DNA from: an uncultured Oscillospiraceae bacterium
GTDB lineage: Bacteria; Bacillota; Clostridia; Oscillospirales; Oscillospiraceae
Length of the DNA: 64,000 bases
Assembly (NCBI GenBank): GCA_947624385.1
Contig: CANQJZ010000009.1
Location: forward strand, 1-64,000
Direction: 5' to 3'
Position numbers and translations under genes: made by a program. This document shows positions 24,797-32,806 of the stretch, one piece after another (within the stretch, counting starts at the first letter, position 1; each line of letters starts with the position of its first letter). Below the pieces are notes generated by a model, which saw only the letters and a program-made list of their open reading frames with translations, was not told the DNA's origin and made no database searches.

Positions 24797-26152
24797 TCAG
24801 TTCGTTCTCTCCGTCAACGCGTTTACGATCTTCTCAAAGCCCATGGCCCTGCTGGCCTTCACCAGCACGGCGTCACCCGGCCGCACCAGCGCGTCCAGGC
24901 TTGCGATCAGTTCCTCCGCTGTGGCGAACCAGGGCGTGTCAGGCCCAGCGCCCACGGCGATCTCTTTTGCCTCAAGGCCGCACGCCACCACCGCGTCGCA
25001 CTTTTCCGCCGCGAACGCGCCGACGGCCCGGTGCAGGGCAGGACCCGCCGGCCCCAGCTCCCGCATGTCCCCCAGAATGGCCACATGCCGCCCGGTCAGC
25101 CGGGTCAAACTCTCGATGGCGCTGCGGGTGCTGGTGGGGTTGGCGTTGTAGCAGTCGTCCAGAATGACGAGTTCCCCCGCGTGGACCACCCGGCCACGGC
25201 TGCCCACCGTCTCATAGGCGGCGATACCGGCGGCGATCTCCTCATCCGTAAAGCCCAGCTCCAGCCCCACGGCCGCGCCCATCAGGGCCGCGTAGACCAT
25301 GTGGTCCCCAAAGGCGGGAATGGTGACCGGGATACGCCGTTGGCCAGCCAAAATGGCGCAGCCCATGCCGCTTTCTCCCGCCGGCTCTACGTCCACGGCC
25401 CGCACGGCACAGTTCCCGCCCAGACCGAACAGCACGGTCCGGCGGCCGAAATCATGCTCCCGGAGCAGCTCGTCGTCCCCATTTGCGATAATGACGCCAT
25501 CGGGACCCATGCCCTCCGCCATCTCGCCCTTGGCCCGGAGCACACCGGGCCTGTCGCCCAGAAATTCCAGGTGGGCGTCGCCGATGAGGGTGAACACGCC
25601 TATATCCGGCCGGACCATTTGGGTAAGCCGGCGCATTTCCCCGAAGCCGGAGATGCCCATCTCCACCACGGCCGCCTGGTGATGTTCCCGCAGTCGGAAC
25701 AGGGTCAGGGGCACGCCCAGCTCGTTGTTGAAATTCTTCTCGGTCCGCAAGGTGTCGAACCGGGCGGACAGCACCGCGGCGATCATCTCCTTGGCGGTGG
25801 TCTTGCCCACGGAGCCGGTCACGCCGATGACGGGTATGTGGAACTGTCCCCGGTACCATGCCGCCAGGGCCCGCAGGGCCGCCTGGGTATCCGCCACCCT
25901 GATCTGGCACACGTTCGCGTCCGCGAACCGCTCGCACAGCACGCACGCCGCGCCCTTTTCCGCCGCCTGGGAGATAAAATCGTGGCCGTCCACGCGGGCA
26001 CCCGGAATGGCCGCGAACAGACACCCGGCCTGGATGGTCCGGCTGTCCGTGGTGACGAATGCCAGCTCCCCCGCCGGGATACTGCCCCGTATCTCACCGC
26101 CCGTGACGGCCGCCACGACCGCCGGTGTGAAATTCTTCATCGTATCACGCAT
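24797..26152 (-). CDS. murF: UDP-N-acetylmuramoyl-tripeptide--D-alanyl-D-alanine ligase
   Basis: Adds D-Ala-D-Ala to the peptidoglycan precursor. The 451-residue Mur ligase has the P-loop GVTGSVGKTTAKEM (about 113-126), a following NNELGVP segment, and DDCYNANPTS in the C-terminal domain. The first ATG at 26152 overlaps ddl by eight bases; another in-frame ATG at 26140 is possible, and neither has a strong ribosome binding site, so coupling to ddl is likely. Ddl makes the dipeptide that MurF uses. Confidence 0.96.
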   Translation of the reverse strand: MRDTMKNFTPAVVAAVTGGEIRGSIPAGELAFVTTDSRTIQAGCLFAAIPGARVDGHDFISQAAEKGAACVLCERFADANVCQIRVADTQAALRALAAWYRGQFHIPVIGVTGSVGKTTAKEMIAAVLSARFDTLRTEKNFNNELGVPLTLFRLREHHQAAVVEMGISGFGEMRRLTQMVRPDIGVFTLIGDAHLEFLGDRPGVLRAKGEMAEGMGPDGVIIANGDDELLREHDFGRRTVLFGLGGNCAVRAVDVEPAGESGMGCAILAGQRRIPVTIPAFGDHMVYAALMGAAVGLELGFTDEEIAAGIAAYETVGSRGRVVHAGELVILDDCYNANPTSTRSAIESLTRLTGRHVAILGDMRELGPAGPALHRAVGAFAAEKCDAVVACGLEAKEIAVGAGPDTPWFATAEELIASLDALVRPGDAVLVKASRAMGFEKIVNALTERTN

Positions 26153-27170
26153 ATTTTTTCATCGACGCGTCGATGAGCGCCTGACACAGCCGCTCATAGT
26201 CCATGCCCATGGCCCGACCCATCCGGGGTATCAGGCTGGTAGGCGTCATGCCGGGGAGTGTGTTTGCTTCCAGACAATAAAACACGCCGTCCTTGCCCAT
26301 GATGAAGTCCACCCGGCCGTAAGCCTCCAGGCCCAGCACGCCGTATACCTTCTCCGCCAGACGCTGGATGGCGGCGGTCTGGTCTGCCGTCAGATCGGCG
26401 GGGCACGGTTCGTCCGTCAGCCCGGGCTGGTACTTGTTCTTGTAGTCGTAAAATCCCGATTTGGGGATGATCTCGGTCACCGGCATGGCCTTCCCGTCCA
26501 GCACGCCCACGGTCAGCTCCCGCCCGGCGATAAACTGCTCCACCAGCACGCTGTCCTCATACCGGAACGCCAGGTCCAGCGCCGCGCCAAATTCCTCCGG
26601 ACCCTGCACGATGGTGGTGCCCACGCTGCTGCCGCCGGAGCAGGGCTTCACCACGCAGGGAAACTTTGGCTCTGGGGTCGTCTCGCCCTTATGTATGGTC
26701 ACGCTGTCCGGCACCGGCACGCCAGCGGCCCGGAGCAGACTCTTGGACACGCTCTTGTTCATCGCCAGGGCGCTGGCCAGATAGCCGCTGCCCGTATAGC
26801 GCACGCCGTTTATGTCCAAATAGGCCTGCAGCTTGCCGTTTTCCCCTTCCTCGCCGTGCAGGGCCAGAAATACGATGTCCGCCGCCCTGCATATATCCGC
26901 CACGTTCGGGCCGATCAGGCCCTGACCGGGGCGCATTGCCCGCACCGCCGCCAGGTCCGGAGCGCTCTCCGCCACGGCAAAGGCGCTGTCGCCATCCTCG
27001 GCGGTGAACACGTCGTCTATGGCTGCCATCGGCTCCGTCCGGCCCAGAAACAGGTCCAGCAGCACCGCCCGATGGCCCAGCGCCCGCAGGGCCCTGGCAA
27101 TGCCCCGGCCACTGGACAGGGACACGTCCCTCTCGTTGGAAAGCCCGCCGCAGAGCACCGCGATCTTCAT
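26145..27170 (-). CDS. ddl: D-alanine--D-alanine ligase
   Basis: A 341-residue ATP-grasp enzyme joining two D-Ala. It starts MKIAVLCGGLSNERDVSLSS (the Ddl signature region), with HGEEGENG, KPCSGGSSVG, and EANTLPGMTPTSL in the C-terminal metal site. ATG at 27170 has GGAGGGG upstream. It is the first gene of ddl-murF-gltA and has a clear promoter. Whether it makes D-Ala-D-Ala or D-Ala-D-Ser/Lac is not decided by eye. Confidence 0.96.
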   Translation of the reverse strand: MKIAVLCGGLSNERDVSLSSGRGIARALRALGHRAVLLDLFLGRTEPMAAIDDVFTAEDGDSAFAVAESAPDLAAVRAMRPGQGLIGPNVADICRAADIVFLALHGEEGENGKLQAYLDINGVRYTGSGYLASALAMNKSVSKSLLRAAGVPVPDSVTIHKGETTPEPKFPCVVKPCSGGSSVGTTIVQGPEEFGAALDLAFRYEDSVLVEQFIAGRELTVGVLDGKAMPVTEIIPKSGFYDYKNKYQPGLTDEPCPADLTADQTAAIQRLAEKVYGVLGLEAYGRVDFIMGKDGVFYCLEANTLPGMTPTSLIPRMGRAMGMDYERLCQALIDASMKKYA

Positions 27171-27198
27171 ATCTTCCCCTCCCTTGCTTAGCTTTGTC

Positions 27199-27227
27199 AT
27201 TTTACCATATATAGAAGATTCGTGCAA
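27199..27227 (-). promoter_or_regulatory. Sigma-A type promoter of ddl-murF-gltA
   Basis: Minus strand TTGCAC (27227-27222), 17 bases, TAAAAT (27204-27199). The start would be near 27192, about 20 bases before the ddl ATG. Confidence 0.7.
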
Positions 27228-27232
27228 TTGTA

Positions 27233-27261
27233 TTGTCATGTTTTCAAAAATATGTTACAAT
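27233..27261 (+). promoter_or_regulatory. Sigma-A type promoter of the exonuclease gene
   Basis: Plus strand TTGTCA (27233-27238), 17 bases, TACAAT (27256-27261), start near 27268. The promoter is back to back with that of ddl, with only five bases between the two -35 boxes. Confidence 0.75.
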
Positions 27262-27302
27262 ATTTTGTACCGCGCATATGGCGCACAGGAAGGAAACACC
27301 CC

Positions 27303-28259
27303 ATGCCATACATTGTCCTCGACCTGGAATGGAACCAGGCCATGAGTGCGAGATCCTCCGTTTTCAACCATCTTCCCATCCGCCTGCGGGGCGAGATCAT
27401 CCAGATCGGCGCCGTCAGGCTGAACGACGACTTCACCCCCGGCGAGGAATTTCAGTGCGACGTGAGCCCCGTGTGGTTTCGGAAGATGCACTTCAAGGTC
27501 AAGAAGATCACCGGCTTTGACAACGCCCGTCTGGCCCAGGGCACACCGTTCCCCCAGGCGTTGGAGAAATTTCTGGCCTGGTGCGGGCCCGACTGCACCT
27601 TCATGACCTGGGGCTATGACGACAGCGGCATCATGGAGCAAAACTGCATCATCCACGACCTGGACATCGACTGGATGGGCCAGTGGGTGAACCTGCAGCT
27701 CATCTACAATATGCTCACCGAGGACCCGGACCGGAACCAGAAATCTCTGGAGACCGCCATGGAGCACTTCTCCATCGAGCAGACCCGCGTGGCCCATGAC
27801 GCCCTGGGGGACGCCTATAACACCGCCCTGGTGTGCTCCCGGCTGGATATGGCCCGCGGCCTTTTGGAATACGACAGGCTGGCCCGCCAGCTTGCCATCC
27901 AACCCGCCGGCGGGCAAAACGGTCTCAAGCCCATTGAGCACTCCGTCTCGGCCGTGTACAGCACCAAAGAAGAGCTTTGGGCGGCGGCGGAAGAGGCCCG
28001 GGCCGTGTGTCCCGTGTGCGGAAAGCTCTTGGAGCGGACCCGCTGGGTCAGCCAGGGCGACAGGCGGTACATGTCCCTTGCCAAGTGCGACGAGCACGGG
28101 TCCTATCTTTGCCGCATACGTTTACGCAAGCGGGATGACGGCACCTGGATCGCCAACCGGCTTCTTTACGAGGCGGACGAGGAAATGGTCAAGAGCTTTC
28201 ACGACCGCAACGACCGCGCCCGCCGCCGCAGACGCCGCAGCCGCAAAAAATCGCAGTAA
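27303..28259 (+). CDS. DEDDh-type 3'-5' exonuclease, KapD-like, with C-terminal zinc-ribbon-like tail
   Basis: A 318-residue protein. The N-terminal exonuclease domain (about 1-190) has DLEWN for the first Asp/Glu pair, later the central Asp in WGYDDSGIM, and HDALGDAYNT with the His and Asp of the fourth motif. This resembles the KapD/ERI-1-like group of RNase T family enzymes. The C-terminal part has CPVCGKLLERTRW and KCDEHGSYLC, a likely zinc site, then a strongly basic tail. It may act on RNA or DNA ends; no direct target is indicated. AGGAAGGA precedes ATG. Confidence 0.88.
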   Translation: MPYIVLDLEWNQAMSARSSVFNHLPIRLRGEIIQIGAVRLNDDFTPGEEFQCDVSPVWFRKMHFKVKKITGFDNARLAQGTPFPQALEKFLAWCGPDCTFMTWGYDDSGIMEQNCIIHDLDIDWMGQWVNLQLIYNMLTEDPDRNQKSLETAMEHFSIEQTRVAHDALGDAYNTALVCSRLDMARGLLEYDRLARQLAIQPAGGQNGLKPIEHSVSAVYSTKEELWAAAEEARAVCPVCGKLLERTRWVSQGDRRYMSLAKCDEHGSYLCRIRLRKRDDGTWIANRLLYEADEEMVKSFHDRNDRARRRRRRSRKKSQ

Positions 28260-28293
28260 GAGAGAATGCGGCGCCAGCCGCACATTATGGACG

Positions 28294-28412
28294 GCCCCCC
28301 TGTGTAAGGGGGGGCTGTCACGCGCAAGCGTGACTGGAGGGTTGTCTGTTATCCGACGCTACAACCCCACCGCCTCGCTCCGCTCGGCACCTCCCCTTGC
28401 ACAGGGGAGGCT
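28294..28412. repeat. Palindromic repeat element, copy A
   Basis: About 120 bases. It begins GGCCCCCCTGTGTAAGGGG, has an inner hairpin (GTCACGCGCAAGCGTGAC), a central GTCTGTTATCCGACGCTAC, a second hairpin region and ends CTTGCACAGGGGAGGCTT. Its two ends are inverted versions of each other. A second full copy (59803-59931) has the central stretch in reverse complement, so the two lie in opposite orientation. Size and symmetry suggest a MITE-like or REP-like element; there is no coding capacity. Confidence 0.8.
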
Positions 28413-28422
28413 TTCAATAATG

Positions 28423-28449
28423 ATGGGCGCGGCAGATAGCCGCGCCCAT
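28423..28449 (-). terminator. GC-rich hairpin, possible terminator of the BspA-like gene
   Basis: ATGGGCGCGGC (28423-28433) pairs with GCCGCGCCCAT (28439-28449). On the minus strand the stem is followed by CATTATTG, a weak T-rich run. A very similar GC hairpin followed by the same TTCCATATGG stretch lies at 59770-59791. Confidence 0.55.
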
Positions 28450-28458
28450 TCCATATGG

Positions 28459-28514
28459 AAGGCCCCTTTGTGTAAAGGGGGCTGTCAGCGCTTTGCGCTG
28501 ACTGGGGGATTGTT
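28459..28514. repeat. Half copy of the palindromic repeat (copy B)
   Basis: AAGGCCCCTTTGTGTAAAGG, then GTCAGCGCTTTGCGCTGAC and GGGGGATTGTT: the left half of the element seen in full at 28294-28412 and 59803-59931. It abuts the stop codon of the BspA-like gene on the minus strand and shares two bases with it. Confidence 0.75.
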
Positions 28515-30789
28515 ATTTCGTATACTTCAAACTGTTACTCGCCTTGTACGGCCCGAGCAGCGTTTTCTTGTCGTTCTCACAGCACCGCACCGTGAACGTA
28601 TACGTGACGCCGTTCTTGAGGTACTTCGCCGCTCTTGTGTAACTCGTCGCGGTGGTGGTCCCGATCTTCTTCCACCCGCCGTTACCTTCCTTGTAATACA
28701 CCATATATCTCGGCGAACCGGTCACCTTATTCCAACTGACCTTAATTCCCCCGGCCACTTTCGCGATCTTCACCGTGGGCGCGGCAAGCTGGCCGACGTA
28801 CTTCAAACTATTACTCGCCTTATACGGCCCCAGCAGCGTTTTCTTGTCATTCTCGCAGCACCGCACGGTGAACGTATACGTGACATTGTTCTTGAGGTAC
28901 TTCGCGGCCCTGGTATACGTCGTGCTGGTCGTGGTCCCGATCTTCTTCCATCCGCCGTTGCCCTCCTTGTAGTAGACCATGTAACGGGGTGAACCAGATA
29001 TCTTGTTCCAGGTCACTTTGATTCCCCCGGCTACCTTGGCGATCTTCACCGTGGGAGCCGCCAGTTGGCCGACGTACTTCAAACTATTACTCGCCTTATA
29101 CGGCCCGAGCATAGTCTTCTTATCATTGGCACAGCACCGCACTGTGAACTGATACGTCACGCCGTTTTTCAGATTCGCCGCCTTGCGCGTGTAGGTGGTA
29201 GATGTCGTAGTCCCGATCTTCTTCCACCCACCGTTATTTTCCTTGTAATACACCATGTATCTCGGCGAACCAGCGATCTTGTTCCAGCTTACCTTGATGC
29301 CCGTGGAAACCTTCTCGATCTTCACCGTCGGCGCGGCCAACTGCGGCTTAGGCGTAGCCGTAGGCTTAGGTGTGGCGGTGGGCTCGGGGGTGGGTTCCGC
29401 CGTGGGCACAGGTGTAGGTTCCGCCGTGGGCACCGGCGTAGGTTCTGCCGTAGGCTCGGGGGTAGGCTCCGCCGTAGGTTCCGGCGTAGGCGTGGCATTC
29501 AGTTCCTCCAGAGTCTTGAAGGTGTAACCGTACCGGACCGCGTAGGCCTCCGCTGTGGAACCAGCGACGCCGTAAATCGTGGTCTTACTGGTTTTTCCCA
29601 GGGTCTCGGTCCCATTGTAGATGGAGCAGGTGGCATTGGGGATAACGATAGACGTTAAACCAGAATTAAACGCTCCCGAATCTATGCTGACCACACTTTT
29701 GGGAAGCGTGATATTGGTCAAACTGGCACAGGATTGAAACGCTTGTTTTCCTATGCTGGTCACTCCCTCGGGAATGGTTACGCTTGACAGCGTATTGCAG
29801 GAATAAAACACTTTTTCTCCAATACTTGCCACGCCGGAGGGAATGGCAATAGAGGCCAGCGCGTCGCACTCATTAAAAGCATAATTGCCGATCGACACAA
29901 GGCTGTCCGGTAAAATGACGCCGGTCAGGACACTGCAGCCGCTGAAAGCAGCGTTTCCAATACTCACCACCCCCTCAGGAATGGTAACGCTGGCTAGACG
30001 TTTACAGGTAAAAAACGCACTAGAGCCAATGGTAGTCACACTCTGCGGAATGACGATCCTGGGCAGGCTGGTACAATTATAAAATGCGGCATCGCCAATA
30101 CTGGTAACACTGTCAGGAACTATGACGCTGGCCAGGCTGGTGCAACCATAGAATGTATTGTTGCCAATACTGGTAAGCGCGTTGCTGAGCGTGACAGTTG
30201 TCAGCTTACCGCATCCGAGGAATGCTGAAAAGCCTATGGTTGTCACGCTGTTCGGGACCGAAACGCTCACCAGCGCACTACAGTTGTAAAACGCCTTCGA
30301 GCCGATATTTGTCACGCCATCAGCTATTGTTATGCTGGACATCTTGTTAAGGCCGTAGAACGCGGATGTCCCGATGCTAGTCACGCCGTTGGAAATGACT
30401 ACCCGAATGATCTGATCTCTGTAATCATACCAGGGTTGTTCGCCACCGTGAGTTGTTATGAACAGATTGCCACCGTAATATGTGTCAAAGTCATCCTCCA
30501 TTGCCCCGCTGCCGGTGATGGTCAGGGTGCCACCGGAAAAGGACCATTGTACACTGGCGGTAAAGTTTCCATTTACCTTTGGTCCGCAGTTGCCGGAGGT
30601 GGGTGTATCTGCAGCGGGCGACGGTTCGTCTGCTGGTTCTTCCACCTCCACTACTTCTTCCGGTTCTATGACCGGTTCCTCCGTCACGACTTCTTCCGCC
30701 GTGACCGGCTCTTCCTCCGCGAACGCTGGAACGCTCAGGGAAAAGAGCGTCGCCAGCGCCAGGAGCAAACACAAACCGCGCTTTGCCAT
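28513..30789 (-). CDS. Secreted BspA-like leucine-rich repeat protein with three fibronectin-like modules
   Basis: A 758-residue protein. A signal peptide (MAKRGLCLLLALATLF, cleavage after AFA near 25) is followed by an acidic Glu/Pro/Val-rich stretch (26-63), a BspA-type N-cap (SFSGGTLTITGSGAM), and about twelve LRR_5 repeats (about 115-400; pattern ITIADGVTNIGSKAFYNCS). A Pro-Thr-Glu-rich linker (about 430-485) leads to three nearly identical fibronectin-III-like modules of about 90 residues. There is no LPxTG, SLH or transmembrane anchor, so it is probably released or held non-covalently. BspA-like proteins in other gut and oral bacteria bind host surfaces; that role is inferred. Its tail is nearly the same as in the gene at 56.6-59.8 kb. 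Base composition of the repeat region is richer in A and T than its neighbours. Confidence 0.92.
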   Translation of the reverse strand: MAKRGLCLLLALATLFSLSVPAFAEEEPVTAEEVVTEEPVIEPEEVVEVEEPADEPSPAADTPTSGNCGPKVNGNFTASVQWSFSGGTLTITGSGAMEDDFDTYYGGNLFITTHGGEQPWYDYRDQIIRVVISNGVTSIGTSAFYGLNKMSSITIADGVTNIGSKAFYNCSALVSVSVPNSVTTIGFSAFLGCGKLTTVTLSNALTSIGNNTFYGCTSLASVIVPDSVTSIGDAAFYNCTSLPRIVIPQSVTTIGSSAFFTCKRLASVTIPEGVVSIGNAAFSGCSVLTGVILPDSLVSIGNYAFNECDALASIAIPSGVASIGEKVFYSCNTLSSVTIPEGVTSIGKQAFQSCASLTNITLPKSVVSIDSGAFNSGLTSIVIPNATCSIYNGTETLGKTSKTTIYGVAGSTAEAYAVRYGYTFKTLEELNATPTPEPTAEPTPEPTAEPTPVPTAEPTPVPTAEPTPEPTATPKPTATPKPQLAAPTVKIEKVSTGIKVSWNKIAGSPRYMVYYKENNGGWKKIGTTTSTTYTRKAANLKNGVTYQFTVRCCANDKKTMLGPYKASNSLKYVGQLAAPTVKIAKVAGGIKVTWNKISGSPRYMVYYKEGNGGWKKIGTTTSTTYTRAAKYLKNNVTYTFTVRCCENDKKTLLGPYKASNSLKYVGQLAAPTVKIAKVAGGIKVSWNKVTGSPRYMVYYKEGNGGWKKIGTTTATSYTRAAKYLKNGVTYTFTVRCCENDKKTLLGPYKASNSLKYTK

Positions 30790-31071
30790 AGTGCTATACC
30801 GTTCCTTTCTTTTTTGGTGTCCGGCAGTCAGGCCCGGAGCGGGTTTTGCCCGCCCCGCGACCCTTCTACCGAGACAAACAAAAGACGGCGCAGGGAAACT
30901 TCCCTACACCGTGGAACGACAGCACTGCCCCCATATAAACCGCCTTGTAAAAACAAGCCGTTACGGTTATAATGGGTCCGGCGCAGTTATCCTGCTGTGT
31001 GGGAGCCGCATCTCCTGCATAGGGGCGTGGAGGACGGCCATCCTTCACGTCCCGCCTTTTGTTTACCTCGT
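30790..31071 (-). promoter_or_regulatory. Long structured leader of the BspA-like gene, with an internal terminator-like hairpin
   Basis: About 280 bases lie between the predicted transcription start and the ATG. On the minus strand a 12-pair stem (CGGTGTAGGGAA at 30911-30900 with TTCCCTGCGCCG at 30897-30886, counting G-U pairs) is followed by TCTTTTGTTTG, like an intrinsic terminator. A second hairpin, CGGGGCGGG with CCCGCTCCG, follows. A small open frame of about 60 codons exists here but has no convincing start signal. The layout resembles an attenuator or riboswitch leader; no known aptamer was recognised. Confidence 0.45.
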
Positions 31072-31077
31072 GCCTCT

Positions 31078-31106
31078 ATTGTAGCGCATTATCGCACGCA
31101 ACGCAA
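31078..31106 (-). promoter_or_regulatory. Sigma-A type promoter of the BspA-like gene
   Basis: Minus strand TTGCGT (31106-31101), 17 bases, TACAAT (31083-31078), start near 31071. It begins right after the xerD terminator. Confidence 0.7.
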
Positions 31107-31110
31107 GCAT

Positions 31111-31150
31111 AAAAATCGACAGGACCCGAAAAATCGGGTCCTGTCTTTTT
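31111..31150 (-). terminator. Intrinsic terminator of xerD
   Basis: GACAGGACCCGA (31118-31129) pairs perfectly with TCGGGTCCTGTC (31134-31145). The minus-strand read ends in GATTTTTATG; the plus-strand read also ends in a run of T, so it can work both ways. It begins four bases after the xerD stop. Confidence 0.9.
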
Positions 31151-32046
31151 CACGCCCTGGGATGGGCCTTCACATAAACGTCCTTGAGCTGCTTTTTCAC
31201 CAGCTGAGAATAGATCTGGGTGGAGCTGATGTCCGCGTGGCCCAGCATTTCCTGAATGGAGCGCAGGTCCGCGCCGTTTTCCAGCAGGTGTGTTGCGAAG
31301 CTGTGGCGCAGGGTATGGGGCGTGATGTCCTTTTCGATGCCGGCCTTCTGCTGATAGCTCTTGACGATCTTCCAGAAGCCCTGGCGGCTCATGCGCTCGC
31401 CGCTGACGTTCACGAACAGCGCCCGCTCACCGGGCGTTGCCAGCATCTCCGGCCGAATGAACTCCACGTAATCCTTCAGCGCCTTGATGGCCTTGGGATA
31501 CAGCGGGATGGCCCGGACCTTGTTGCGCCCCCGGCAGTTGATGATGCCGGCGGACAGGTTCAGGTCCGTCACGTCCAGACCGATGAGCTCGCTGACCCGG
31601 ATGCCCGTGGCGTACAGAAGCTCCAGCATCGCCCTATCCCGATAGCCCTTCCGGTCGGAGCACTGGGGCTGGGCCAGCAGCAGCTCCACCTCCTGGGCCG
31701 TCAGTATCTCCGGCAGCTTATGGGTGGCCTTATCCGGCACCAGCTTGCCGGTGGGGTTCGTCTCCACATAGCCGCGCAGGACCATCCACACATAGAAGTT
31801 CTTCAGCGACGCGATACTGCGGGACACCGTGGCCACCGACTTTCCCGCCTGGCGCAGGTGGTCGATGTAACCGCACAGATCGTCCTCGTCCGCAGTGACA
31901 TAATCGACGCCGTCCGCCTCGATGTACTCGCCGAACTGCCGCACGTCCCGGAGATAGGAGCTGAGCGTGTTTTTCGAGGCCCGCTTCTCGTCCGTGAGAT
32001 AGCGCTCATATCCGCCCAGGCATTCTGCATTCGTCACCATGGTCAC
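31150..32046 (-). CDS. xerD: Site-specific tyrosine recombinase XerD
   Basis: A 298-residue tyrosine recombinase. The N-terminal SAM-like domain (about 8-100) is followed by a catalytic domain with Arg150 (ATGIRVSE), Lys176, His244 and Arg247 (HTLRHSF), His270 (LGHADI) and Tyr279. Normal length and full catalytic set fit the chromosomal XerD that resolves dimers with XerC at dif. No dif-like site was identified in this window. ATG at 32046 or 32040 are both possible. It follows an AT-rich stretch after the YrzE-like gene. Confidence 0.92.
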   Translation of the reverse strand: MTMVTNAECLGGYERYLTDEKRASKNTLSSYLRDVRQFGEYIEADGVDYVTADEDDLCGYIDHLRQAGKSVATVSRSIASLKNFYVWMVLRGYVETNPTGKLVPDKATHKLPEILTAQEVELLLAQPQCSDRKGYRDRAMLELLYATGIRVSELIGLDVTDLNLSAGIINCRGRNKVRAIPLYPKAIKALKDYVEFIRPEMLATPGERALFVNVSGERMSRQGFWKIVKSYQQKAGIEKDITPHTLRHSFATHLLENGADLRSIQEMLGHADISSTQIYSQLVKKQLKDVYVKAHPRA

Positions 32047-32326
32047 GCTCCTTACGCATGCTTAACATAATCAGTGACCATAATATATATCAAATTCAGA
32101 GAGTAATCAATAGGTTTTCATAAAAAATGTCATTTTTGTTACTTTTAACGGACGTTATGTCAATTAAATCTTTAAAATAGTTACGTTTTGTAATAATTAA
32201 TTTCCCTTATTCTCTGGATTCTTGTCTATCGCTGGTATCAATCGTTACAATTTATGACGAGATTTAGTGTTTTTGTAATTAAATTAAAGCCCCTGGCGAG
32301 TAATAACAAATAGTTATTAAAATTGC
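32047..32326. other. AT-rich intergenic region upstream of xerD
   Basis: About 280 bases that are far more AT-rich than anything around them, with several runs such as TTTTTGTTACTTTT and TAATAATTAATTT. GTTAC/GTAAC-containing stretches recur three or four times. It should contain the xerD promoter on the minus strand, but I could not choose one with confidence. No open frame or hairpin terminator is convincing. Confidence 0.6.
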
Positions 32327-32728
32327 CTAACGACGCCGCCTTTTGTGGGCATTTTGACGAATGGAGGCCGCGGCGCCGATGGCTCCGCCCAGCAAAACAG
32401 CCGCCGCCAGGTAGACGAGCCAGGTTCCAAAGGCGCTTTTGCTCCCGGCCAATGCGCACGCCAGCGCCGCCAGCAGGATATACCCCCCGGCGATAACGCC
32501 GCCGGTGGCAAGGGCCTCTTTGCCCCTGCTTTTGACGATGACGGCCGTCACGGCCAGCACGGACAGGCCCGCCGCGATCAACACCGCCGCGCCGCCGGCG
32601 GCCTCCGGCAGAAACTCCCGCGTGACGGCCCATGCCAGCGGCAGGCACAGCAGCGCCGTCAGCGCCAGCACACACCCCTCTCCGATGGCCGCGCAGACCA
32701 GAAACGAGCGTTTTTTGAAAAATGTCAT
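32327..32728 (-). CDS. TIGR04086 (YrzE-like) family membrane protein
   Basis: A 133-residue protein with four hydrophobic helices and basic ends (MTFFKKRS at the start, HKRRRR at the end). Size, four-helix layout and the position next to yajC match the TIGR04086/YrzE family of Firmicutes, whose function is unknown. The assignment rests mainly on context. A hairpin holding a GGGGGG ribosome binding site lies just upstream of the ATG. Confidence 0.7.
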   Translation of the reverse strand: MTFFKKRSFLVCAAIGEGCVLALTALLCLPLAWAVTREFLPEAAGGAAVLIAAGLSVLAVTAVIVKSRGKEALATGGVIAGGYILLAALACALAGSKSAFGTWLVYLAAAVLLGGAIGAAASIRQNAHKRRRR

Positions 32729-32738
32729 GATAAAGATA

Positions 32739-32778
32739 CCCCCCGGTGATCAGGCTGGTAAAGCCTATTCCCGGGGGG
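32739..32778 (-). promoter_or_regulatory. Hairpin between yajC and the YrzE-like gene, holding the ribosome binding site
   Basis: CCGGGGGG (32771-32778) pairs with CCCCCCGG (32739-32746), with an inner AGGCT/AGCCT stem. On the minus strand the 3' arm ends GGGGGG and is followed by TATCTTTATC and then ATG, so it can both end yajC transcripts and cover the start site of the next gene. Confidence 0.55.
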
Positions 32779-32806
32779 AGAAAATCATGCGTATGAAATT
32801 ATCGCG

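Noticed and set aside
29400-29500. Tandem repeat array as a separate genetic element in the first BspA-like gene.
   Set aside because: It is in frame and codes the Pro-Thr-Glu linker of the secreted protein.
30866-31048. A 60-codon minus-strand frame in the leader of the first BspA-like gene.
   Set aside because: It covers the terminator-like stem and lacks a ribosome binding site. A leader peptide cannot be excluded but nothing supports it.
31150-32046. The tyrosine recombinase as the integrase of the tRNA-Val cassette.
   Set aside because: It lies 9 kb away outside the repeats, has the length and context of chromosomal XerD, and the cassette itself has no integrase.
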